Shown piece after piece: positions 8,872-16,931 of a stretch of DNA of 64,000 nucleotides. The notes below the pieces were generated by a model. That model searched no databases. It was not told where the DNA came from and saw nothing but the letters and a program-made list of their open reading frames with translations. The DNA is from Actinocatenispora rupis. GTDB taxonomy: Bacteria > Actinomycetota > Actinomycetes > Mycobacteriales > Micromonosporaceae. The DNA is taken from the NCBI RefSeq assembly GCF_016861975.1, contig NZ_BOMB01000020.1, forward strand, positions 1-64,000. Reading direction: 5' to 3'. The first letter of the stretch is position 1, and every line of letters begins with the position of its first letter. A program made the position numbers and the translations under genes.

Positions 8872-9623
8872 ACCCGCACCGCCCGCACCAGATACGCCCC
8901 CGGCAGCCACCCCGCCGACCCGCCCCCGCCGTACAGGCCCGGCACCGGGTACTCGGCCAGCTCCACCAACCGCAGACCCGCCCGTACCAGAGCTGTCACC
9001 ACATCACCCACCGGCCACAGGAACGACACGAACCGCGTCTCCGCCGACGCCGCCCCCGGCCGCCGTGACCCGTCCAGCGTCGCCACCGGAGTACCCCGGC
9101 CGAAGTAGTCGGTCACCGCCCGCAAGCCGTCCGGCCCGCCCGCCGTCGCCTCCCACACCGGATGGTGCTCCCACAACAGGAACACCCCACCCGGCCGCAG
9201 CCGCCCCGCCACCACCCGCGCCCACCGGTCCAGGTCCGGCAGCCAACACACCACCCCCGAACTCGCGTACACCACGTCGAAGCCGGTCAGCTCCGGCGGC
9301 AGGTCGTACACGTCGGCGGCGACGAACGTGGCCGGCAGACCCGTCTGCGCCGCACGCTCGGCCGCCAGACCCACCGCCACCGCGCTGATGTCCACCCCGA
9401 CCACGGTCGCTCCCCGCGCCGCCCACGACAGCGACTCGTTGCCCGACGCGCACTGCAGATGCAGCATCCGCCGGCCCGTCACGTCGCCCAGCGCCGCCGC
9501 CTCCGGCCCGTCCAGCGTCGACCCACCGGTACGGAAGAACTCGGCCGGCTCGGGTGGACGGTGCGGCGCGATCTCGTCCCACGCCACCCGGTTACCGGCC
9601 GTGTACGCCCGCGCGGTGTCCAT
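8868..9623 (-). CDS. class I SAM-dependent methyltransferase
   Basis: A 251-residue methyltransferase of the small-molecule type. The SAM-binding motif is degenerate (MLHLQCASGNESLSWA in place of the usual LDLGCGxG), followed by VVGVDIS, ADVYDLP and RLRPGGVFLLWEHHP. The ATG at 9623 (MDTARAYTAGN) matches typical family starts; the open frame extends upstream, but that part looks like shadow. It is translationally coupled to the kinase gene downstream. The substrate is unknown. Confidence 0.85.
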   Translation of the reverse strand: MDTARAYTAGNRVAWDEIAPHRPPEPAEFFRTGGSTLDGPEAAALGDVTGRRMLHLQCASGNESLSWAARGATVVGVDISAVAVGLAAERAAQTGLPATFVAADVYDLPPELTGFDVVYASSGVVCWLPDLDRWARVVAGRLRPGGVFLLWEHHPVWEATAGGPDGLRAVTDYFGRGTPVATLDGSRRPGAASAETRFVSFLWPVGDVVTALVRAGLRLVELAEYPVPGLYGGGGSAGWLPGAYLVRAVRV

Positions 9624-9634
9624 GGGTCGGGAGG

Positions 9635-10150
9635 CTAACCGCGCCCCGTTCCGGGTGCGAGCGGATTGTCCCGGCGCATGCACACCCGCAGGTCGGGGTC
9701 GAGGCCGCGATCGGCTTCGCTGAGCCGGATGCGGCGTAGTCCGGGCGTCAGGTCGGCGGGGTCGAGGATCCGGAACCCGAGCCGCTGGTAGTACGGGGCG
9801 TTGAAAGGCACGTCGCGGAACGTGGTGAGCGTCAGCGCCGGGTACCCGGCGGCGCCGGCGGTGTCGATCAGCCGCGCGCCGAGCCGCTGGTGGGCGTGGT
9901 CGGGATGGACGGACACCTGTTCGATGTGCAGGTTCCCGTCGACGGGCTCGGCGATCAGGTACGCGACGGGTGCCGGGTCGGCGGCGACCCAGGCGTGCCC
10001 GGCCCGCCGGTACGTGTCGAGTGTCTCGATGCTCGGCGGTTCGTCGTCGGCGATGTCGGTCATGCCGATGGCGGCGAAGTGGCGTCCGGCGGCGCGTTCG
10101 ATGTCGCGCAGGATGGGCAGGTCGGCGCTGGTGGCGGGCCTGATGTGCAT
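9635..10150 (-). CDS. GNAT family N-acetyltransferase
   Basis: A 171-residue GNAT protein. It has the N-terminal MHIRPATSADLP strand, the central LHIEQVSVHPDHAHQRLGARL (beta-4 and the acetyl-CoA pyrophosphate loop, here H-QRLG-A) and the YYQRLGFRI motif typical of the family. The ATG is preceded by GGGGAGAG. The acceptor substrate cannot be told from the sequence. Confidence 0.88.
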   Translation of the reverse strand: MHIRPATSADLPILRDIERAAGRHFAAIGMTDIADDEPPSIETLDTYRRAGHAWVAADPAPVAYLIAEPVDGNLHIEQVSVHPDHAHQRLGARLIDTAGAAGYPALTLTTFRDVPFNAPYYQRLGFRILDPADLTPGLRRIRLSEADRGLDPDLRVCMRRDNPLAPGTGRG

Positions 10151-10191
10151 GCTCTCCCCTGGGTGGGACGGGCCGCCCTGTGCCCGTTTTG

Positions 10192-10215
10192 TGCGCATAA
10201 TAACGCTTATGTGCG
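10192..10215. promoter_or_regulatory. AT-rich imperfect dyad upstream of the GNAT gene
   Basis: The stretch with TGCGCATAA and TTATGTGCG arms, between the MerR stop and the GNAT start, includes a minus-strand TATTAT that could be a -10 element about 45-50 bases before the GNAT start codon. It stands out by composition. Confidence 0.35.
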
Positions 10216-10217
10216 AA

Positions 10218-10673
10218 TCAGGAGCTGGCTGATTCCGGCTCGGTCCCCCGCATCCGGCACACCTCGCCACCGGTCGTCGCCCCGCTCCACAACCGCCCCG
10301 CCGTACCCTCCGCCAGATGCTCCTCGTACACCCGCACCTTGTGGCGGATCATGTCCAGGCTGCGCGCCAGCTCCCCCATCCGCTGCCCGATGCGCTCCTC
10401 GTGCGCCCGCAGCAGCGCGAGCCGCTCCGACTCGTTGCCACTCCCCTGCCGTACCAGCTCGGTGTACCGGCGGATCTCGGCCAGCGGCATCCCCGACTCA
10501 CGGAAGCTGACGCACAGGGCGAGCCAGTCGACGTCGTGCTCGTCGTACACCCGGCGGCCGTCGCTGCCGCGCCGTACGGGGGCGGCGAGGATGCCCTCCC
10601 GCTCGTAGAAGCGCAGCGCGTGCACGCTCAGCCCGGTACGTTCCGCGACCTGGCCGATGCTCATCCCCGTCAT
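10218..10673 (-). CDS. MerR family transcriptional regulator
   Basis: A 151-residue MerR-type activator. The N-terminal winged helix reads SIGQVAERTGLSVHALRFYEREGIL, followed by GRRVYDEHDVDWLALCVSFRESGMPL and a coiled-coil dimerisation helix rich in Arg/Glu. It lacks the Cys set of metal-sensing MerR proteins, so it may sense a small molecule. ATG 10673 is chosen; ATG 10664 (MSIGQVAE) is equally possible. It lies downstream of no obvious target except GNAT, 67 bases away on the same strand. Confidence 0.88.
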   Translation of the reverse strand: MTGMSIGQVAERTGLSVHALRFYEREGILAAPVRRGSDGRRVYDEHDVDWLALCVSFRESGMPLAEIRRYTELVRQGSGNESERLALLRAHEERIGQRMGELARSLDMIRHKVRVYEEHLAEGTAGRLWSGATTGGEVCRMRGTEPESASS

Positions 10674-11031
10674 GCCCCGGATGCTAGCCGCGTCGCGCCG
10701 CCGTCTCCGGGCCCGGCCCGCCGCTGACCTCGTCGCGTACACGGGGGTTGGCGTCGCGGACGACCGGCCCGTCGTGGTCAGCGTTCCGGTCGGGTACATC
10801 TCTGCGATCACGTCCTCCGGGTTCTGTAGCTGTCCAACCGCGGCGCCGCCACGGCCGTCCCTGAGTACGTGCGGAGGGCGTTCTGGTCGGACGGGTCGTC
10901 TGGCGCTGCGCCGCCCTCCCCCGCCAGCCCGGAGGTGACCTACGCGGGGCGCCGACTCGCATGCGGGTCCGACGGCGAACCGTCCGGCGCGTACCGTGCG
11001 GCGATCGGGCGGGAGTACGGGAGGTTGGCGG
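10674..11031. other. intergenic region, 358 bases
   Basis: This is the divergent space between the MerR gene and the PAP2 gene. The open frames here have no recognisable protein. Apart from the GGGAGG ribosome-binding site at 11018-11023 I see no strong dyads or promoter hexamers. Confidence 0.5.
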
Positions 11032-11664
11032 GTGGTGCGGTGCCGGTGGCTGGGTGGCGGTACGGGTGTGGTGTTGCTGGCGGCGTTCGCGGGGTTGGGG
11101 GTGTGGGGCAGGCGTGGCCCGTTGCGTGTGGATGTCCTGGTGGCGTGGTCGGTGACGGGTTGGCGCTCCCCCGGCCTGACGGGTGTCGTACGCGGCGTGA
11201 ACCTGGTGTTGGCGCCGGTGTTGGGGTGGGTGGCGCTGGGCGTACTGCTGCTGGTGGCGGTGTGGTGGTTGGCGCGGCGGGCGTGGCGGCGGGCGGGTTT
11301 CGTTGCGTTGGTGGCGTTGGGTTTCGTGGCCGTGTGGCGGGGCGTGACCGAGGTGAAGGTACTGGTGGGGCGGCCGCGTCCGGTGTCGTCGGGGTTCCTG
11401 GACCGGGTGTCGGGGTTCAGTTATCCGTCGGGGCATGTGGCGGCGGTGGCGTCGGTGTGTGCGCTGGCGGTACTGCTCGCGGTCCGGTGGCGGCGGTGGC
11501 GGTGGCCGGTGGTAGCGGTGGGTGTGGTGGCGACGGCGGTGACGTGTGTTGACCGGGTGTATCTGGGGGTGCACTGGCCGACGGACGTGGTGGGTGCGGT
11601 GTGTGGGGTGGCGGGGTGTGCGCTGGTGGCGGGCGCGCTGTGGTGTTGTCGTACCCGCGGGTGA
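11032..11664 (+). CDS. PAP2 family membrane phosphatase
   Basis: A 210-residue integral membrane protein with the three motifs of type-2 phosphatidic acid phosphatases: KVLVGRPRP, SYPSGHVAA and RVYLGVHWPTDVV. The catalytic His is in the third motif. It probably dephosphorylates a lipid phosphate or undecaprenyl pyrophosphate-like substrate at the outer face of the membrane. GTG 11032 was chosen because GGGAGG lies 8 bases upstream; an earlier GTG (10996) has no such site. The downstream recombinase starts 13 bases after its stop. Confidence 0.9.
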   Translation: MVRCRWLGGGTGVVLLAAFAGLGVWGRRGPLRVDVLVAWSVTGWRSPGLTGVVRGVNLVLAPVLGWVALGVLLLVAVWWLARRAWRRAGFVALVALGFVAVWRGVTEVKVLVGRPRPVSSGFLDRVSGFSYPSGHVAAVASVCALAVLLAVRWRRWRWPVVAVGVVATAVTCVDRVYLGVHWPTDVVGAVCGVAGCALVAGALWCCRTRG

Positions 11665-11677
11665 TCATGTCGGGGTG

Positions 11678-12646
11678 ATGAGCATCGGGTCGGCGGTGGA
11701 GTCGTTCTTCGTGGCGCGGGCGCCGCGGAAGGATTCGCCGCACACGACGGCGGCGTACCGGCGGGATCTGGTGGCGGTGTCGCGGCTCGTGGCGGAGCGG
11801 GTGGGTCGGGATCCGGTGGTGGCGGATCTGCGGGCGGTGGTGTTGCGGGAGGCGTTCGCGGTGTTCGCGGCGGACCGGTCGGCGGCGTCGGTGTCGCGGG
11901 CGTGGTCGGTGTGGCACACGTTCTGTGAGTTTCTGGTGGCGGAGGATGTGCTGCCGGGTAATCCGATGTCGGGGGTGGCGCGGCCGCGTCGGCCGGACCG
12001 GGTGCCGAAGCCGTTGCAGGGTGACCGTACGCCGGAGGAGTTGTTGCGGGCGGTGGCGGCGGGTGTGCGGCGGGCGCGGGATCCGTGGCCGGAGCGGGAT
12101 CTGGCCGTGTTGGCGGTGTTGTTGTTGACGGGTCTGCGGTCGGCGGAGTTGTTGGCGTTGCGGGTGTCGTCGGTGGTGGGGCGGCCGGGTGAGCGGCGGT
12201 TGTCGGTGCGGGGCAAGGGTGACCGGTTCCGGTCGGTGCCGGTGGAGGAGTCGCTGTTCGCGGTGGTGGAGGCGTACCTGTCGTCGCGGCGGGGTCGGTT
12301 CGGTGCGCGGTCGGTGGCGGGGTCGCAGCCGTTGTTCGTGGATACGGCGGGGTCGGGGTTGACGCGTTCGCAGTTGCGGTACCTGGTGGAGCAGTGTTAC
12401 CGGCATGCGGGGGTCCGGGACCGGGTGCAGCGGGGTGCGTTGGTGCACGCGTTGCGGCACACGTTCGCGACGCGGTTGGCGGAGGACGGTGCGTCGATCA
12501 CGGAGATCGCGCGGCTGCTGGGGCACAGTTCGGTGGTGACCAGTGAGTGGTACATCGAGTCGACGGGTGCGGCGCAGCGGGCGGCGGCGGGCGCGAACCG
12601 GACGTACCGGGTGTTGTCGGAGTTGGGGTCGGAGCAGGCCGGTTGA
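11678..12646 (+). CDS. XerC/D-like tyrosine recombinase
   Basis: A 322-residue site-specific recombinase. An N-terminal SAM-like core-binding domain (residues 5-100) is followed by the catalytic domain with the full set: R154 (TGLRSAEL), K180 (RGKGDR), H257 and R260 (HALRHTFATRL), H283 (LLGHSS) and the nucleophile Y292 (EWYIES). The start is ATG 11678, after CGGGG. No excisionase, tRNA attachment site or phage gene is nearby, so it could be a chromosomal Xer paralogue or a stranded integrase. It resembles XerC/XerD in length. Confidence 0.88.
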   Translation: MSIGSAVESFFVARAPRKDSPHTTAAYRRDLVAVSRLVAERVGRDPVVADLRAVVLREAFAVFAADRSAASVSRAWSVWHTFCEFLVAEDVLPGNPMSGVARPRRPDRVPKPLQGDRTPEELLRAVAAGVRRARDPWPERDLAVLAVLLLTGLRSAELLALRVSSVVGRPGERRLSVRGKGDRFRSVPVEESLFAVVEAYLSSRRGRFGARSVAGSQPLFVDTAGSGLTRSQLRYLVEQCYRHAGVRDRVQRGALVHALRHTFATRLAEDGASITEIARLLGHSSVVTSEWYIESTGAAQRAAAGANRTYRVLSELGSEQAG

Positions 12647-12868
12647 CCGGGCGCCCGTGGTGATCATCACGTACTGTTAGCGCCGGTCGGTGTTCGCGGG
12701 GTGTGGTGTCCGGTTCGGTGTCGTGTGGGTGGCGCCGGGTGGGTCCGTCGTACCGGGTGGGTGTCGATCGGCTGGTCCGGTGTGGCCGTGGGCGCCGTTG
12801 AGGTGTCACTCTGGAGGGGGTCCGTGTCTGCGGGGCCGGCCCCGCTGTGGCCGCTTCGCGGCGGGCAG

Positions 12869-12894
12869 GGAATCATTCGACGATCCCGGTCGTT
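12869..12894 (+). promoter_or_regulatory. SigR-type promoter of rbpA
   Basis: GGAAT (12869-12873), an 18-base spacer and GTT (12892-12894) match the GGAAT-N18/19-GTT consensus of SigR, the thiol-oxidative-stress sigma factor of actinomycetes. It lies 41 bases before the rbpA ATG. In Streptomyces coelicolor rbpA is a known SigR target, so the match fits established regulation. Confidence 0.75.
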
Positions 12895-12935
12895 GGACCG
12901 GACGATTGTCACGACGCGGAGGGGAAGAAGCGACC

Positions 12936-13280
12936 ATGGGCGAGCGGATGTTGCGCGGCAGCCGCCTGGGAGCCGTCAGCTACGAGTCTGACCGCAACAC
13001 GGAGCTGGCACCACGGCAGAACCGTGACTACGTCTGCGCCAGGGGCCACCGGTTCACGGTGCCGTTCGCGGTGGACGCCGAGATCCCGATGACCTGGGAG
13101 TGCAAGTTCGACGGGACGGTGGCGAAGCTGCTCGACGGCGAGGAGCCGGAGCAGAAGAAGGCGAAGCCTCCGCGCACGCACTGGGACATGCTGCTGGAGC
13201 GGCGCAGTGTGGGCGAGCTGGAGGACATTCTGGCGGAGCGGTTGCAGGAGTTGCGGGCCCGGCGGGGTCGTAGCGCCTGA
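12936..13280 (+). CDS. rbpA: RNA polymerase-binding protein RbpA
   Basis: A 114-residue actinobacterial RNA polymerase-binding protein that stabilises the principal sigma factor on the polymerase and stimulates open-complex formation. The N-terminal GERMLRGSRLGAVSYESDR is the family signature, the core has C34 and C56 plus H38 (DYVCARGHRF, TWECKFDG), and the C-terminal sigma-interaction helix reads RTHWDMLLERRSVGELEDIL. ATG 12936 follows GGAGGGGAAGAAG. It is monocistronic, ending at the terminator 13302-13348. Confidence 0.96.
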   Translation: MGERMLRGSRLGAVSYESDRNTELAPRQNRDYVCARGHRFTVPFAVDAEIPMTWECKFDGTVAKLLDGEEPEQKKAKPPRTHWDMLLERRSVGELEDILAERLQELRARRGRSA

Positions 13281-13301
13281 CGCGGCACGACGGGCGTTGG
13301 T

Positions 13302-13348
13302 ACGAAGCGGCGCCGTCCCGGATCTTTTCTGGGGCGGCGCCGCTTCGT
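13302..13348. terminator. bidirectional intrinsic terminator between rbpA and fxsA
   Basis: An 18-base arm (13302-13319) pairs with 13331-13348 at every position but one T-G wobble; the loop is 11 bases and contains TCTTTTCT. It lies between the convergent rbpA and fxsA stops and can serve both. Confidence 0.85.
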
Positions 13349-13358
13349 CGTGTTCGGG

Positions 13359-13841
13359 TCAGCGGGGTTCGATGATCTCCCCTTCGAGGGGTACGTCGTC
13401 GCCGGCGGTGCTGCCGCTGGTGTGCCGGACGCGTACTTTGCGGGGGCCGAACATCTGGCCGGCGAGTTCGGGTGAGACGCGGCGGGTGATGACGCGTTCG
13501 GCGAGGCGGCCGGCGGCGGCGCGGACGGGTGGGATGAACAAGGCGGCGCCGGCGAGGTCGGTGAGGTAGCCGGGGAACGTGATCAGCAGCGCGCCGGTGA
13601 GGGTGAGGACGCCGTCGGTGGCTTCGGCGCCGGGGGCGCGGCCGGAGTCGACGGCGTCGCGGAACCGTCGCCATGCCCGGGGGCCGACCTTGCGCAGCAG
13701 GGTGGCGCCGATGAGGGTGGTGGCGAGCAGGATGAGCAGCGCCCAGCCGATGCCGATGAGCTGCGCGACGGCGAACAGTACGCCCAGCTCGACGAGGGCG
13801 GTGGCGACGGGCAGCAGCAGGGCGAGGGCGACGGGTCGCAC
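13359..13841 (-). CDS. fxsA: FxsA family membrane protein
   Basis: A 160-residue FxsA/YtzA-type protein: a hydrophobic segment at residues 5-45, the conserved GATLLRKVGPRAWRRFRDAV cytoplasmic stretch, then the membrane segment with FPGYLTDLAGAALFIPPVR. In E. coli FxsA suppresses phage exclusion; in actinomycetes the role is not established. GTG 13841 is preferred because the sequence GGAGGTGACC directly precedes it; the longer frame would put starts inside that ribosome-binding site. It lies 2 bases after the lnt stop. Confidence 0.88.
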   Translation of the reverse strand: MRPVALALLLPVATALVELGVLFAVAQLIGIGWALLILLATTLIGATLLRKVGPRAWRRFRDAVDSGRAPGAEATDGVLTLTGALLITFPGYLTDLAGAALFIPPVRAAAGRLAERVITRRVSPELAGQMFGPRKVRVRHTSGSTAGDDVPLEGEIIEPR

Positions 13842-13843
13842 GG

Positions 13844-15457
13844 TCACCTCCGGGTGGTTCGGTGCTTCCACCGTAGCCCGGCGGCGGCGAGCAGGGCCGC
13901 CCCGGCAGCGGCGGCGAGCACGATTTCAGGGATGACCCCGAGGCGGGTGGCCAGGGTCGTACCGGTGCCGAGGCGGAGGGTCTGCTCGATGACGGCGGGG
14001 GTGTTGAACCGGGTTTCGTGGTGGACGCTGCCGTCGGCGCCGACGAACGCCGAGACCCCGACCGTGGAGGCCATCAGCGCGGGCCGGCCGTGTTCGACGG
14101 CGCGCAGCCGTACCATGGCGAGCTGTTGTTTGGATTCGGCGGTGTTGAAGTCGGCGTTGTTGGTCTGCACGGTGATCAGGTTCGCGCCGTGGGTGACGGT
14201 GTCGCGGACGAGGTTGTCGTAGCCGACCTCGAAGCAGATGACGTCGCCGACGGTGGCGGGCCCGACGGTGAGGTTGCCGGTGCGGTGGCCGGGCAGGAAG
14301 TCGGAGCGGACGAGGTCGACCTTGTCGGTGACCTTGCGGGCCAGTGACCGCATCGGGATGTACTCGGCGAACGGCACGGGGTGCTGCTTGAGGTACATGG
14401 GCTGTTGGGGGCCTTTGCCGGGCAGCCATACGATGCCGGCGTTGCGGGCGTGGTCGCCGGGCCCGGCGAGGACGGCGCCGACGAGGATGGGGGCGCCGAT
14501 GGCGTCGGCGGCGGCGGAGATCCGGTCGTACGCGTCGGGGTTCTGCAGCGGGTCGATGTCGGAGGAGTTCTCCGGCCAGATGACCAGGTCGGGCTGTTGC
14601 GGGGTGCCGACGACCCGGTTGGCGAGCCGGATGGTGGCGTTGACGTGGTTGTCGAGGACGGCGCGGCGCTGGGCGTTGAACTCCAGCCCGAGGCGCGGCA
14701 CGTTGCCCTGGACGACGGCGACGACGACCTTGTGGCCGGCGGGGGTCGCGTCGGGGACGGCGAGGCCGGCGAGCGCGACGATCACGGCGGCGGCGAGCAG
14801 GGCCGCGCCGCGCAGCGCACCGGTACGGGTGGGCCAGGTGCGGCGCCAGGCGGCGGTGACCAGCAGTCCCCCGACGAGCGCGACGGTGAACGTGACCAGT
14901 GGCGCGCCGCCGAGTGCGGCGACGCCGGCGAGCGGCCCGTCCTGCTGGCTGAACGCGATGCGCCCCCACGGGAATCCGCCCCACGGCAGCCGGTCGCGCA
15001 GCGCCTCCTGCGCGACCCACAGGGTTCCGACGAGTGGCGCCCACACCCACCGGTACGTGTCGACGAGTGTGCTGGTCGCGGCGGCGGCGGCGCCGAGCAG
15101 CGCGACGTAGAGGGCCTCGAAGGCGGCGAGGACGATGGGCCAGGGCCAGTGGCCGATGACGATGCTGGTCCAGCCGAGCAGCGGGATGAACAGGGCGAGG
15201 CCGGTGACGAATCCGAGCAGCGCACCGGTGCGGGCCCGCTGCCGGTGGCAGGCGGCGGCGAGCAGGGCCACTCCGACCGGCGCGAGCCACCACTGGTCGT
15301 ACGGGGGGAAGGCGAGGAGTTGGGCGAGGCCGGCGAGCGCGGCGGCGACCAGCGCGAGCGGCAGCGGCAGGCGGCGGGGTGCGGCCGGCGCCGGGCCGGC
15401 GTCGTCGGGCGGCGCGGCGTTGTCGCTGGGGGTGGTGGCCGTCTCGGAGGTGGTCAC
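13844..15457 (-). CDS. lnt: apolipoprotein N-acyltransferase
   Basis: A 537-residue membrane enzyme that adds the third acyl chain to lipoproteins. About six N-terminal transmembrane helices are followed by a nitrilase-fold domain with the catalytic triad visible as Glu in IWPENSSD, Lys in YLKQHPVPFAEY and Cys in VICFEVGYDN. The start is GTG 15457 (VTTSETATTPS), because the codons upstream look non-coding; there is no strong ribosome-binding site. It is followed without a gap by fxsA. Confidence 0.92.
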   Translation of the reverse strand: MTTSETATTPSDNAAPPDDAGPAPAAPRRLPLPLALVAAALAGLAQLLAFPPYDQWWLAPVGVALLAAACHRQRARTGALLGFVTGLALFIPLLGWTSIVIGHWPWPIVLAAFEALYVALLGAAAAATSTLVDTYRWVWAPLVGTLWVAQEALRDRLPWGGFPWGRIAFSQQDGPLAGVAALGGAPLVTFTVALVGGLLVTAAWRRTWPTRTGALRGAALLAAAVIVALAGLAVPDATPAGHKVVVAVVQGNVPRLGLEFNAQRRAVLDNHVNATIRLANRVVGTPQQPDLVIWPENSSDIDPLQNPDAYDRISAAADAIGAPILVGAVLAGPGDHARNAGIVWLPGKGPQQPMYLKQHPVPFAEYIPMRSLARKVTDKVDLVRSDFLPGHRTGNLTVGPATVGDVICFEVGYDNLVRDTVTHGANLITVQTNNADFNTAESKQQLAMVRLRAVEHGRPALMASTVGVSAFVGADGSVHHETRFNTPAVIEQTLRLGTGTTLATRLGVIPEIVLAAAAGAALLAAAGLRWKHRTTRR

Positions 15458-15575
15458 GGCATCGATTGTGCCGCACCGGGCGGGTCGGGCCGCAGGTCGC
15501 ATGCTCGGCGCGGTGGGCTGTGGGGCCCGGTGTGCGCGGCGGGGTGCCGGTGCCGGGATGCCCGGGGACGGAAGA

Positions 15576-15599
15576 GGGGCGCGGCTACTGCCGCGCCCC
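15576..15599 (-). terminator. perfect 10-bp GC hairpin
   Basis: GGGGCGCGGC-TACT-GCCGCGCCCC. Read on the minus strand it is followed by TCTTCC, a weak U-tract. It would end a minus-strand transcript starting within 15600-15900; no protein-coding gene fits there. Confidence 0.4.
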
Positions 15600-15786
15600 G
15601 CGCTCCCAGGCCCTTCCCGGCCGGTACGTTCGCAGAACGTTCCAGACGACCTTCGGACCGACCCGGTGTGGACTGGATGCCCATCCGTGGCCGTTGTCTA
15701 CTGGCCGTTTGTACCCCCCTGGCCCGTACCGGTACGGCGACCGGTTCGCTCGCCCCGCCGACCCCCGCCCACGTAACCTGGCCGCC

Positions 15787-15809
15787 GTGGTGACGCGACC
15801 TGTCACCAC
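15787..15809. promoter_or_regulatory. perfect dyad GTGGTGAC-N7-GTCACCAC
   Basis: Eight-base arms around GCGACCT. It may be an operator or an RNA hairpin. No regulator is adjacent. Confidence 0.35.
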
Positions 15810-16052
15810 TTGCCCGCGGGCGGAGGGACGAAGTGAAGCCAAGCCGCCCCCCGAGGTAGGACAGAAGGCACGGTACGCACCCTCCCCCCGGCGCTGTCAA
15901 CCGGTACCCCCGAATCCGCCCGGACGCGGCCGGGAAGTCCACCTTGCGCCGGCGTGTCGTGCCCTCGGGTGTGTCGGACCGTTCGGCGGATTGGGCCTGC
16001 TCGGCGCGTCGGGCATGCTGCCCGGGTGGCGGATGCGCGGCGGTGGGGTGCG

Positions 16053-16394
16053 GTGAACCTGGGTCTCCGGTTCCTCCTGGAACTCGTGTGCCTGGCGGCG
16101 CTGGTGTACTGGGGGTGGCGGCTGCCGGCGGGACTGCCGGTGCGGCTGCTCGCCGGGGTGCTGCTGCCGGTGGCGGCGGCGGTGTGCTGGGGGATGTTCG
16201 CCTCGCCGCGGGGCCGGTGGCTGACCGTACCGGGGCGAGCGGTGTGCGAGGTGGGCCTGTTCGGTGGTGCGGCGGTGGCGTTGGCCGCGGCCGGGCAGCC
16301 GGTGGCGGGTGTGGTGCTGGCCGTGGTGGCCGCGGCGAGCCTGGGGGTCACCTACGGGCTGCGGCAGCATCCGAGCCCGGTACGGCGCGGCTGA
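16053..16394 (+). CDS. YrdB/DUF2568 small membrane protein
   Basis: A 113-residue protein with four hydrophobic helices. The N-terminus NLGLRFLLELVCLAALVYWG and the WGMFASPR segment match the YrdB (DUF2568) family, whose function is unknown. GTG 16053 fits typical family starts; GTG 16026 in the same frame is an alternative. The DinB gene downstream is convergent. Confidence 0.78.
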   Translation: MNLGLRFLLELVCLAALVYWGWRLPAGLPVRLLAGVLLPVAAAVCWGMFASPRGRWLTVPGRAVCEVGLFGGAAVALAAAGQPVAGVVLAVVAAASLGVTYGLRQHPSPVRRG

Positions 16395-16401
16395 GGGCGG
16401 T

Positions 16402-16899
16402 CTACAGCTCGTCCTGGCCGAGTTCGACGCGGCCGTCGATCAGTTCGCGGGCGGCGTCGAGGTGGCCGAGGTGCCGGGCGGTCTCCTCGATCATGTGCAG
16501 CACGATGAACCGCAGGTCGGTGACGGTGTCGGCGTTGCCCTGGTTGTGCCGGCCGCGCGGCGGGGTGGACAGCGGCGTCGTGGCGAGCGTGGCGTTGGCG
16601 CGGTCGACCTGGTCGCGGTAGAAGCCGAACACCTTGTCGGCGGACCTGCCGCTGGTGAACGGGCCGTCGTCCTCGTCTTCCCAGGGCAGCGGGTCGGCGT
16701 GGCCGAGCAGTACCTCACCGAACCAGTGTCGTTCGGCGTGGCCGAGGTGTTCGATCAGGCCGAGCGGGGTCCAGCCGGACGGCAGGGCCGGGGTGGTGAG
16801 CTGGGCGTGGTCGAGGCCGTCGACGACGGCGAGGACCCGGCTGCGCTGGTCGTCGAGGAACCGGATCAGCAGCGCGTCGGCCGCGGAGTGGGAGGTCAT
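16402..16899 (-). CDS. DinB family protein (DUF664)
   Basis: A 165-residue four-helix bundle. The two His-rich helices read LIEHLGHAERHW and MIEETARHLGHLD, the metal-binding pattern of DUF664 proteins. These are linked to mycothiol/bacillithiol-type S-transferases. It is preceded by GGAGGTC on the minus strand at ATG 16899. It lies downstream of the reactivase gene on the same strand, 32 bases after that stop; whether it belongs to the lysine operon is unclear. Confidence 0.85.
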   Translation of the reverse strand: MTSHSAADALLIRFLDDQRSRVLAVVDGLDHAQLTTPALPSGWTPLGLIEHLGHAERHWFGEVLLGHADPLPWEDEDDGPFTSGRSADKVFGFYRDQVDRANATLATTPLSTPPRGRHNQGNADTVTDLRFIVLHMIEETARHLGHLDAARELIDGRVELGQDEL

Positions 16900-16931
16900 G
16901 GCCGGCAGCCTCGCAGATGCCTGTGACGGTT

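Larger units (their letters stand above)
15458..16052. other. 595-base intergenic region with hairpins and C-tracts
   Basis: The space between the divergent lnt and DUF2568-like genes. It holds a perfect GC hairpin (15576-15599), a perfect 8-bp dyad (15787-15809) and three C-runs (about 15713, 15846 and 15884). An 85-codon minus-strand frame exists but uses TTA, AGG and ACA codons that real genes here avoid, so I do not call it. A non-coding RNA is possible. Confidence 0.4.

Noticed and set aside
13302..13348. CRISPR-like or mobile-element inverted repeat
   Set aside because: The inverted repeat has no duplicates and sits between convergent stops: an ordinary terminator.
15585..15842. An 85-codon minus-strand frame in the lnt upstream region
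   Set aside because: It has varied residues (Tyr, Asn, Trp), but uses TTA, AGG and ACA codons avoided elsewhere; a structured RNA fits better.
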